A stretch of 64,000 nt of DNA, from contig DUNU01000002.1 of NCBI GenBank assembly GCA_012839185.1, forward strand, positions 372,001-436,000, written 5' to 3'. The notes beneath the pieces were generated by a model. It was not told the origin of the DNA. It saw nothing but the letters and a program-made list of their open reading frames with translations, and did not search any database. A program made the translations under genes and the position numbers. Origin of the DNA: Clostridiales bacterium. Lineage in GTDB: Bacteria; Bacillota; Clostridia; Oscillospirales; Acutalibacteraceae. Below, in pieces: positions 56,843 through 64,000 of the stretch (positions are counted from its first letter, which is position 1; each line of letters opens with the position of its first letter).

Positions 56843-58240
56843 ATGAAAAAATTTATGGACAATGATTTTTTGCTTTCAAGTGATGTTGCAAAAGAGATTT
56901 TTGCTTCCTGTAAAGATACGCCTATCTTTGACTGGCATTGTCATTTATCTCCGAAAGAGATTTATGAAAATGAAACTCCTCGTGATATAGCACAACTCTG
57001 GCTTGCAGGAGATCATTACAAATGGTCGGCAATGCGTGCAAACGGTATCGAGGAAAAGTATATTACCGGTGATGCTTCACCCTATGAAAAGTTTAAGGCT
57101 TGGGCTTCATGTATGCCTTATCTTTTGGGTAATCCGCTTTATCATTGGACACATCTTGAATTGCAGCGTTATTTTAACATATATGAGCCGTTGTCCGAAA
57201 AAACCTGCGATATGATATGGGAAAATGCAAACGCACAAATCAAAGCGGGCGGATTTAAGCCTCGTGATTTGATTGAAAAGAGCAATGTTTATTGTGTCTG
57301 TACAACCGATGACGCAGCCGACACTCTTGAATATCATGCTCTTATTGCCAAAGACAGGAGTTTTAAGACTAAGGTTATTCCCGCTTTTCGTCCCGACAAA
57401 GCACTCGGAATTGAGCTTTCAGGTTATATAGATTGGCTTAAGGCTCTTGAAAAGGTAAGCAACACAAAAATCGACAGTTACACGACATTAAAAGCAGTTT
57501 TACTTACCCGTATAGAGTTGTTTGAGAAGATGGGCTGTCGTGCGACCGACCATGCATTTACTCGTGTCCCCTATGCTCGTGCAAGTGAAGATGAACTTAA
57601 TGCGATATTTGCAAAGAGGGTTGCAGGCGAGACTTTAAGCGAATCTGAAATTGATGCATATAAGACCGAATTGCTGCGTTTCTTCGCAAAAGAATATCAT
57701 AAGCGTAATTGGGGTATGGAAATTCATATCGGTGCAACAAGGAATAACAATACAAGAATGTTTGAGAAATTGGGCCCCGACACAGGTTTTGATGCCATTG
57801 CCGATTATGAAGTTTCCGAAAATCTTACCAAACTTCTGGACAGTATGGACGTTGAAGGTTTCCTTCCGAAAACCGTTCTCTTTACATTAAATCCGAAAGA
57901 TAACTATGTTTTGTCTTGTATCTGCGGTCGTTTCCAAAATGACGATGCCGTATGCAAAATGCAGTTTGGTTCAGGTTGGTGGTTTAATGACAATTTGGAC
58001 GGAATGAGAGAACAGTTAAAGGCTTTTGCAAATCTTTCCGCAATCGGTAGATTTGTCGGTATGGTTACCGATTCCCGTTCGTTTTTGTCCTATCCGCGTC
58101 ACGAATATTTCCGCAGGATATTCTGTGAATTTATGGGTGAATATGTTGATAAGGGTATGTATCCCTATGATATGGAAATTCTGTCAAAAATGGCTCAGGA
58201 TGTTGCTTTTTATAATGCAAAGAACTATTTTAATGTATAA
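56843..58240 (+). CDS. uxaC: Glucuronate isomerase
   Basis: This 465-residue enzyme of the amidohydrolase fold interconverts D-glucuronate and fructuronate, or galacturonate and tagaturonate. The metal motif FDWHCHLSPKEI is N-terminal, and MEIHIGATRNNN is a family segment. Length is normal. It follows yfhO by 20 bases with AAAGGAGA upstream. The other hexuronate genes (uxuA, uxuB, kdgK) are not in the window. Confidence 0.95.
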   Translation: MKKFMDNDFLLSSDVAKEIFASCKDTPIFDWHCHLSPKEIYENETPRDIAQLWLAGDHYKWSAMRANGIEEKYITGDASPYEKFKAWASCMPYLLGNPLYHWTHLELQRYFNIYEPLSEKTCDMIWENANAQIKAGGFKPRDLIEKSNVYCVCTTDDAADTLEYHALIAKDRSFKTKVIPAFRPDKALGIELSGYIDWLKALEKVSNTKIDSYTTLKAVLLTRIELFEKMGCRATDHAFTRVPYARASEDELNAIFAKRVAGETLSESEIDAYKTELLRFFAKEYHKRNWGMEIHIGATRNNNTRMFEKLGPDTGFDAIADYEVSENLTKLLDSMDVEGFLPKTVLFTLNPKDNYVLSCICGRFQNDDAVCKMQFGSGWWFNDNLDGMREQLKAFANLSAIGRFVGMVTDSRSFLSYPRHEYFRRIFCEFMGEYVDKGMYPYDMEILSKMAQDVAFYNAKNYFNV

Positions 58241-58274
58241 GTGTTCTTAATTTTATTTGAAAGAAGGTGTGTAT

Positions 58275-59513
58275 ATGTCAGAAAAACTGTTTGAGAAATA
58301 CGCGGCAACAGAGGGAAATGAAAAATATGAAGAACTGATAAAACGACACGACGGTTTGTATTCCCGTCATGATGATGTTCGTTCTCCGTTTGCTCGAGAC
58401 TATACCCGAATATTGCACAGTACGGCATATCGTCGTTTGAAACATAAAACGCAAGTATTTTATAATGTTGAAAATGATCATATCTGCACCCGCATGGAGC
58501 ATGTGTCACATGTTGAATCCGTCAGCGGAACAATTGCGAAATATTTGGGGCTAAACGATGAGCTTACTCGTGCCATTTCAACGGCTCACGACTTGGGACA
58601 CGCACCTTTCGGTCATCAGGGTGAGAAGATATTAACCGAAATATCTGAAGAATATTTGGGTCAACCCTTTTGGCATGAAAAGAACGGTCTGAGATTTGTC
58701 GATAAGGTCGAACTATTAGAAGATAATTATAAAGTATCTCGCAATTTGAATTTAACTTATGCCGTTCGTGACGGGATTATTTCTCATTGCGGTGAGGTGG
58801 ATGAAAACGGCTTAAAACCACGTAATGAACTTATTGATTTGGACGATTTTTCATTCCCCGGTCAGCATATGCCTGCGACATGGGAGGGTTGTGTCGTCAA
58901 AATTGCTGACAAAATTGCTTATGTCGGCAGGGACATTGAAGATGCGATTGCACTCGGATTTATTACAAAAAAGGATAAAGATAAACTCGTAAAACTTGCA
59001 AAAATCAATGATGAAAAGGTGCTTAATACAACGGTAATAATGCATAATATGGTTATTGACATTTGTAAAACGAGTTGTCCCGAAAAAGGAATATCTTTAA
59101 GCGAACCGTTTTTACATCAACTTAACGAAATTAAAGAGTTCAACTATGAATATATATATGCTCATCCGAGATTCTTGCCCTATATGCACTACACTGAACT
59201 TGTTTTACATGAACTTTTTAACTGTCTTTTGCAGGGATTTGATAAGGAAAATACGCTTCGGAAAGTCTATGAATTAAGAGATATTTACGGGTCTGTATAT
59301 GAAATTTTCCTTGAATATCTTGTAAAATATTGTGATGTCGATTTTGTAAATGAATCAGGTTTCGGATATATGATAGGCAATCGGGATAATTATAAAATTT
59401 ATGGAAATCTGGATGATGAGAAAACCTATATTACTGCGATTATCGACTATATTTCCGGAATGACCGACTCTTTCGCAATTCGCTCTTTTCAGCGACTTTT
59501 GACTTATTCTTAA
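58275..59513 (+). CDS. dGTPase-like HD-domain phosphohydrolase
   Basis: This 412-residue protein has the dNTP triphosphohydrolase pattern. The motif RMEHVSHVES is followed by HD in AHDLGHAPFGHQGE and a later Asp in IADKIAYVGRDIEDA. Relatives convert dGTP to deoxyguanosine plus triphosphate, and may act on other dNTPs. YSRHDDVRSPFARDYTRIL is the N-terminal signature. ATG 58275 has AAGAAGG upstream; an earlier in-frame start at 58257 is less likely. Confidence 0.92.
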   Translation: MSEKLFEKYAATEGNEKYEELIKRHDGLYSRHDDVRSPFARDYTRILHSTAYRRLKHKTQVFYNVENDHICTRMEHVSHVESVSGTIAKYLGLNDELTRAISTAHDLGHAPFGHQGEKILTEISEEYLGQPFWHEKNGLRFVDKVELLEDNYKVSRNLNLTYAVRDGIISHCGEVDENGLKPRNELIDLDDFSFPGQHMPATWEGCVVKIADKIAYVGRDIEDAIALGFITKKDKDKLVKLAKINDEKVLNTTVIMHNMVIDICKTSCPEKGISLSEPFLHQLNEIKEFNYEYIYAHPRFLPYMHYTELVLHELFNCLLQGFDKENTLRKVYELRDIYGSVYEIFLEYLVKYCDVDFVNESGFGYMIGNRDNYKIYGNLDDEKTYITAIIDYISGMTDSFAIRSFQRLLTYS

Positions 59514-59529
59514 ATATTGGGAGATTATT

Positions 59530-60534
59530 ATGGCAGATTTTAAGATTGATTTTAACATAAAAGATAAACATCATGGTGCTGTCCGTTTGGGTTTTGGCGG
59601 AGGTAAACACGATAAAATTGCAACGGATTTGACTCAACTTATCGGGAATACCCCAATGCTTAGCATGGAGTGTTTTGTTGCTCGTATGGGTGCAGCCGGT
59701 GAAATTGTTGCAAAACTTGAATACTTAAATCCCTTAGGTTCGTCAAAAGACCGTGTTGCATTTAACTTGATAAAGTCAGCAGAGAATGTCGGAAAAATCA
59801 GACACGGCGATACAATTATTGAAGCTACAAGCGGAAATACGGGTATCGGACTTGCATATGTCGGCAATCTTTTGGGCTATAAAATAGTCATTGTTATGCC
59901 TGATAATGCAAGCACAGAGCGTATAAAAATCATGAACGCTTTAGGTGCCGAAGTTATTTTAACACCGTCTGCCGACGGGATGAGTGGTGCAGTCGAAAAG
60001 GCAAAAGCGATTGCTGAAGAACGACAGGGATATTTGGCAGATCAGTTTAATAATCCCGACAATGCGGACGCACACAGAAAAACTACCGCAGTTGAGATAT
60101 TGAGAGATACTTACGGTTTGTTTGACGGTTTTGTTGCAGGTGTGGGTACAGGAGGAACTCTTTGCGGTACGGCATCGGTATTAAAGGGCTATAATCCGGA
60201 TGTGAAGATATTTGCCGTTGAACCGACGGAATCTCCCGTATTAAAAGGCTCTCCCGCAGGTGCTCACGGAATTGCAGGTATCGGTGCGAATTTCATCCCC
60301 GGAAACTATGACGCAAGCGTAGTTGATGAAGTTCTCGATGTTTCAACCGAACAGGCTGTCAATGCTGCTCGTCTTGTTGCTCAGACAGAAGGGCTTTTAG
60401 TCGGAATTTCATCCGGTGCGGCTTTATATGCTGCCGCCCAGATTTTACGCCGACCTTTAATGCACGGCAAGAGATTGGTAGTTATACTTCCCGATTCTGG
60501 TGAAAGATATCTGTCCGCAGACCTCTATGAATAA
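59530..60534 (+). CDS. cysK: Cysteine synthase (O-acetylserine sulfhydrylase)
   Basis: This 334-residue PLP enzyme makes cysteine from O-acetylserine and sulfide. The PLP lysine is in NPLGSSKDR, the substrate loop is EATSGNTGIGLA, and the phosphate loop is GVGTGGT. An N-terminal extension of about 33 residues, rich in Lys, His and Gly (FGGGKHDK), precedes the usual start and is uncommon. ATG 59530 has TTGGGAG upstream. It runs tail to tail with murI, sharing a terminator. Confidence 0.93.
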   Translation: MADFKIDFNIKDKHHGAVRLGFGGGKHDKIATDLTQLIGNTPMLSMECFVARMGAAGEIVAKLEYLNPLGSSKDRVAFNLIKSAENVGKIRHGDTIIEATSGNTGIGLAYVGNLLGYKIVIVMPDNASTERIKIMNALGAEVILTPSADGMSGAVEKAKAIAEERQGYLADQFNNPDNADAHRKTTAVEILRDTYGLFDGFVAGVGTGGTLCGTASVLKGYNPDVKIFAVEPTESPVLKGSPAGAHGIAGIGANFIPGNYDASVVDEVLDVSTEQAVNAARLVAQTEGLLVGISSGAALYAAAQILRRPLMHGKRLVVILPDSGERYLSADLYE

Positions 60535-60568
60535 AAAACACGACCGCGAAAGTGGTCGTATTCTTATT
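60533..60568. terminator. Bidirectional terminator between cysK and murI
   Basis: ACGACCGC (60540-60547) pairs with GTGGTCGT (60552-60559) around GAAA. A run of six A on the left is a T-run for the minus-strand murI operon. On the plus strand the tail is weaker (TATTCTTATT). Confidence 0.85.
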
Positions 60569-60573
60569 GATAG

Positions 60574-61374
60574 TTATATTTTTACAAGTTCGACTTTTGA
60601 TATCGGCATTGAAAGGAACATTTCCGCCGAGTGAGCAAATTTTTCAGGAGCATCGGTAACATAATATTTAATTCTGCCGGGGTGGCTCATTCCGTTTCGC
60701 AGATTATTGTTATCTAGTAAATCAATAAGCGTATGCGTTGAGGCAAAACCTGATGAAATTAAACGAACATCGGGAAGAAACTCGGCTATTGCGTCACGAA
60801 TGAGGGGATAATGCGTACATCCCAAAATAAGAGTGTCGATATTTGTATTCTGAAATGACATTAAATATTCCGAAAGCACTTTACGAAGAACGATGTCATC
60901 TTTTGACGTTTTTTCGTTTTCTACTAAAGGAGCGAGCAGGGGACAGGCAACTTGAATAACCTTAACATCGGGGTTATATTTTTTAATTATATTCGGATAG
61001 GCATTGCTTTCAACTGTTGATGACGTGCCAATGATACCAATCTCATTTGTTTTTGTATATTCCGCGGCTTGTTTGCCCGCAGGCTCAACTACACCGACAA
61101 TCGGAATATTATAATATTTCTCCATTACGGTTCGGGTTTGGCTGTCAGCTGTATTGCAGGCAATAACAATAGCCTTTACTTCTTTTGACAGAAGAAAGGC
61201 AAAATCCGAATGAACAAATGAAGTGAGCATTTCATGGGAACGCCCACCATAGGGAACGCGGGCTGTGTCGCCCAGATAAATAATGTCTTCATTCGGGAGG
61301 TTGTCAATAATGCTTTTAACGACAGTCAGTCCGCCAAGCCCCGAATCAAAAACTCCGATAGGTCTATTGTCCAT
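60574..61374 (-). CDS. murI: Glutamate racemase
   Basis: This 266-residue enzyme makes D-glutamate for peptidoglycan. The two catalytic cysteines are in VIACNTA and LILGCTHYPLI, and the N-terminus IGVFDSGLGGLTVVKS is canonical. It overlaps the murD end by 11 bases, so supply of D-Glu is coupled to the ligase that uses it. It is the last gene of a minus-strand run. Confidence 0.97.
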   Translation of the reverse strand: MDNRPIGVFDSGLGGLTVVKSIIDNLPNEDIIYLGDTARVPYGGRSHEMLTSFVHSDFAFLLSKEVKAIVIACNTADSQTRTVMEKYYNIPIVGVVEPAGKQAAEYTKTNEIGIIGTSSTVESNAYPNIIKKYNPDVKVIQVACPLLAPLVENEKTSKDDIVLRKVLSEYLMSFQNTNIDTLILGCTHYPLIRDAIAEFLPDVRLISSGFASTHTLIDLLDNNNLRNGMSHPGRIKYYVTDAPEKFAHSAEMFLSMPISKVELVKI

Positions 61375-62707
61375 AACCGTTTACCAAATTCTTGAAATGC
61401 TCGCCGCGTTCCTCAAAGCAGGAATATTGGTCATAGCTTGAAGTTGTCGGAGAGAGAAGGATGACATCTCCGTCGACGGCAATATTTCTCGCTTCATAAA
61501 GAGCCTCATCGAGAGTATTTACAAGTATTCCGCTGCCGTTCGTAAATTCGTCAAATAATCTTTTTCCGCACGCACCGAAGCAAATAACTTTCTTAAGTTT
61601 TTTATAATAAGGAAGCATTGGTTCAAAAGAGAGATTTTTTTCAAAACCGCCTGCAAGAAGAATGATGGGTTTATCGAATGCTTTTATTGCGGTAATGACG
61701 GCATCAACATTGGTAGCCTTTGAGTCGTTATAATATCTCACTCCGTCAAGTTCACGCACAAATTCAATCCGATGCTCAACACCGCCGAAGTTCTTTACCA
61801 CGTCAACAATAATGTTTTTATCAATCCCCATTTTCAGTGCAACGGATATGCAGGCAAGAATATTCTGAATATTATGTCTGCCGACAATTTTTATATCTTT
61901 TATCGGCATTAAATGTTCGCCGCTTGCGTAAATATTGTCGCTGTCGGCATAAATATCAGCAGTTTTCTCTGTTGAGAAGGTTGAAACATTTGCTTTAATG
62001 GTATATTTTTCGATATAGTTTAATAAAGTCGCATCATCAATATTTAAGAAGAAATTGTCATCTTTTTTCATGTTTTCATATATACGACATTTGGATGAAA
62101 AATACTCGTCCTCGTCCTTGTGAAAATCAAGATGGTCGGCGGAAAGATTTAAGATTGTTGCAAAATCCGGCTTGAAATTGATTATATCAACCAACTGAAA
62201 ATTGGAAATTTCGAGGATAATATTGTACCCGTCATTGTTCAATAAATCATTTTCAAGAACGGTATCACATAAAGCCTTGCCGATGTTTCCGCAAAGAACG
62301 GTATTTTCAGGATGAGCCGCTTTGATTATTTCATATAAAAGCGTGCAGGATGTTGTCTTTCCGTTTGATCCTGTAATCGCAATAATATTCTGCTTTTTCA
62401 TTGCAGAATAAGCAAATTCAATTTCGGTTATAACGGGAATATTCCTTTCTTTGAATTGAGCTATAAAAGGTAATTTCCCGTTAATTCCCGGATTTTTAAT
62501 AACCAAATCAAAATCGTCTGCAAATATTTCGTCCGACTGTTGGCAAACATTTACACCCAAGTTGCGAAGTTCTTCAGTTTCTTCGATTTCTTCAATATTT
62601 TTCTTTTCCGTAACAGTAACAGTCGCACCTAATTTATTTGCGAGTTTTGCAGCCGCGACACCGGAGCGAGCCATGCCGATAATGAGGATTTTTTTATCTT
62701 TATACAT
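61364..62707 (-). CDS. murD: UDP-MurNAc-L-alanine:D-glutamate ligase
   Basis: This 447-residue Mur ligase adds D-Glu to UDP-MurNAc-L-Ala in the cytoplasm. It has the ATP loop ITGSNGKTTSCTL, the carbamylated-lysine/His region LNLSADHLDFHKDEDEYF, and YYNDSKATNVDAVITAIKAF. The N-terminal Rossmann segment ILIIGMARSGVAAAKLANKL is present. It overlaps murI by 11 bases and the upstream beta-helix gene by eight. Confidence 0.97.
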   Translation of the reverse strand: MYKDKKILIIGMARSGVAAAKLANKLGATVTVTEKKNIEEIEETEELRNLGVNVCQQSDEIFADDFDLVIKNPGINGKLPFIAQFKERNIPVITEIEFAYSAMKKQNIIAITGSNGKTTSCTLLYEIIKAAHPENTVLCGNIGKALCDTVLENDLLNNDGYNIILEISNFQLVDIINFKPDFATILNLSADHLDFHKDEDEYFSSKCRIYENMKKDDNFFLNIDDATLLNYIEKYTIKANVSTFSTEKTADIYADSDNIYASGEHLMPIKDIKIVGRHNIQNILACISVALKMGIDKNIIVDVVKNFGGVEHRIEFVRELDGVRYYNDSKATNVDAVITAIKAFDKPIILLAGGFEKNLSFEPMLPYYKKLKKVICFGACGKRLFDEFTNGSGILVNTLDEALYEARNIAVDGDVILLSPTTSSYDQYSCFEERGEHFKNLVNGYGQ

Positions 62708-63365
62708 CTTTTTTTGTAATCTCGGTTTTATTTTTATATATTGAATTTGCGGGAATAACTCCTCGCACGCAGGATGTCGGATAAATATTTGAATACCTGC
62801 CTATAACCGTACCGGGATTAAGTACTGAATTACAGCCGACTTCAACATGGTCGCCCAAGAATGCACCGACTTTGTAGCGATTTGTCTGTATACATTCACT
62901 TGTCGATTTTATAACAACGTTTGTTTTGTCGCTTTTGACATTTGAAGTAATTGCTCCGGCTCCCGTATGTGCATAAGCACCCAAGACGGAATCACCGATA
63001 TAATTAAAATGCGGGACTTGAACATAGTCAAAAAGTATGCAGTTCTTAAGTTCGCAGGAATTGCCTACAACAGCATTTTTGCCGACTATCACAGAGCCGC
63101 GAATAAAGGCACAGTGACGAATTTCTGCATTCTCATCAATAATACAGGGAGCGTCAATGTGAGCGTTTTTCGCGATTTTTGCTGATTTTGCTATCCAGAT
63201 ATTTTCGGATATTTCATAAAACTTTTCGGATGGTAAAGTCTTGCCGAGCTTGATGATAAATTCTTTAATTTCGGAGAGAACTTCCCAAGGGTATTCTTTA
63301 TTATTAAAAATATCCTCAGCAATCGTGAAATTCAAATCGAATAAATCTTTAATTTTAGGAATCAT
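62700..63365 (-). CDS. Left-handed beta-helix acyltransferase/GlmU-like protein
   Basis: This 221-residue protein has a short helical N-terminus (about 1-50) followed by hexapeptide repeats of the left-handed beta-helix, for example IAKNAHIDAPCIIDENAEI and VIVGKNAVVGNSCELKN. HFNYIGDSVLG and GAGAITSNVKSD match a group annotated as UDP-N-acetylglucosamine pyrophosphorylase-like in Clostridia, which resembles the GlmU C-terminal half. The nucleotidyltransferase domain is lacking, so acetyltransferase activity is possible and pyrophosphorylase activity unlikely. It overlaps murD (eight bases) and the upstream gene (four bases). Confidence 0.8.
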   Translation of the reverse strand: MIPKIKDLFDLNFTIAEDIFNNKEYPWEVLSEIKEFIIKLGKTLPSEKFYEISENIWIAKSAKIAKNAHIDAPCIIDENAEIRHCAFIRGSVIVGKNAVVGNSCELKNCILFDYVQVPHFNYIGDSVLGAYAHTGAGAITSNVKSDKTNVVIKSTSECIQTNRYKVGAFLGDHVEVGCNSVLNPGTVIGRYSNIYPTSCVRGVIPANSIYKNKTEITKKDV

Positions 63366-64000
63366 AAGAATACCTCAAAGTTGCCAAATTTATCGTAAAT
63401 AAAGCATAGGAGTTTTAATCCACCCAATGAAAGACCGCAAGCGGCACGAGTACGGAATTTAGCTTTCAGGTTAAAAAGCGACAGGAGTTTGTGTCTGTGA
63501 ATGAGTTTTTCGATATGTTTCATTTCTTCGGGATAGTTTTGGTCGCTTTTACGCAGTTTCATATAAACATAAAAGCAGTTTTCGATAAGTTTGATGCTCA
63601 TACCTCCGACCAATTCGGGGTGTTTTTCTTTTGCAAAATTGTAGTAATATTCCGATTTTTTTATATAGTCGTAGAATTTAATATAGTCAGTTGTATGAGT
63701 AGCACTTGCGGGATGTTGGACATAATAGTAACAGCATTTTTGTGCGTGGGCAATTTTATCTGCTTTTACGAATGCTTCATACACAAATGCAGAGTCTTCA
63801 CCCATAACAAAATGGGGGACTTTTATGTCTTCAACAAGTTCTCTTTTATAGAGTTTGCAACCGCAAAATCCTGAACATATTCTGCCGTATAAAAGTTCGG
63901 AAAGACTTTTCATTCCCGACAGAACAATATAATCTTTTTTCTTGTTTTTGAACAGTTCTTCATGACTGCCGTCCTGAAATTCAAGAAATTGATTGCAGGT
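63362..64000 (-). CDS. Family 2 glycosyltransferase, C-terminal fragment
   Basis: The frame runs open from the right edge of the window (64000) to its stop, so the catalytic N-terminus lies outside. The visible 212 residues contain the segment GCKLYKRELVEDIKVPHFVM followed by GEDSAFVYEAF, the conserved tail of GT2 enzymes that build surface polysaccharides. YYYVQHPASATHT and a C-terminal basic helix follow. It overlaps the beta-helix gene by four bases, so the four genes form one minus-strand operon on cell-envelope synthesis. Confidence 0.85.
   Translation of the reverse strand, partial: TCNQFLEFQDGSHEELFKNKKKDYIVLSGMKSLSELLYGRICSGFCGCKLYKRELVEDIKVPHFVMGEDSAFVYEAFVKADKIAHAQKCCYYYVQHPASATHTTDYIKFYDYIKKSEYYYNFAKEKHPELVGGMSIKLIENCFYVYMKLRKSDQNYPEEMKHIEKLIHRHKLLSLFNLKAKFRTRAACGLSLGGLKLLCFIYDKFGNFEVFL

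Overview
The window looks like a chromosomal segment of a low-to-mid GC Gram-positive anaerobe of the class Clostridia, most like uncultured Oscillospirales/Ruminococcaceae. This rests on the zinc form of S14 (rpsN), a KOW-domain gene between map and infA, long-form HPF, MutS2, dimeric GlyRS, dockerin-bearing secreted proteins with Thr/Pro/Glu linkers, and a giant cysteine-module surface protein. The taxonomy is inferred from gene content; no 16S gene is present. No mobile element, tRNA, rRNA or CRISPR array was recognised.

Layout. (1) 1-1952: a 3' fragment of a secreted/anchored protein and a single-pass membrane protein, closed by a terminator. (2) 2078-9884: rpoB-rpoC from a strong promoter with a leader of about 200 nt. 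rplJ/rplL are not upstream and rpsL/rpsG/fusA/tuf are not downstream. (3) 9887-13582, minus strand: glyQS with its own promoter and terminator, then hpf, a 57-residue small membrane protein, ung and comF as a tight operon. (4) 13836-14094: a promoter, a highly structured RNA of about 220 nt and an intrinsic terminator just upstream of the S10 operon. It may be a free-standing ncRNA (raiA-type RNA is my best guess) or an attenuated leader. (5) 14191-29914: the S10-spc-alpha superoperon, rpsJ to rplQ, including secY, adk, map, infA and rpoA. It holds two unusual structured spacers (rpsJ/rplC and rplW/rplB).

(6) 30182-38119: secreted proteins. First comes an 876-residue protein of unknown function, then four consecutive dockerin-type proteins. 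One carries a D,D-carboxypeptidase domain, one an N-acetylmuramoyl-L-alanine amidase domain, and two share an unknown C-terminal domain. The last three are arranged as one operon with mutS2. No cohesin or scaffoldin is visible. (7) 40742-47029: a 2095-residue surface protein with InlB-like repeats and about 19 cysteine-pair modules. (8) 47182-56822: a cell-surface sugar cassette. rfbF-rfbG-rfbH make a CDP-4-keto-3,6-dideoxyhexose. A ThDP enzyme and an SDR reductase resemble the yersiniose-type branching pair YerE/YerF. A GtrB/CsbB-like glycosyltransferase plus a YfhO-like protein would export the sugar onto a wall polymer.

(9) 56843-60534: uxaC, a dGTPase-like HD protein and cysK. (10) 60574-64000, minus strand: an overlapping run of murI, murD, a left-handed beta-helix sugar-nucleotide enzyme and the end of a family 2 glycosyltransferase. 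Much of the non-ribosomal content therefore concerns the envelope: peptidoglycan precursor synthesis (murI, murD), peptidoglycan trimming by dockerin-tagged enzymes, and decoration of a surface polymer with an unusual deoxysugar.
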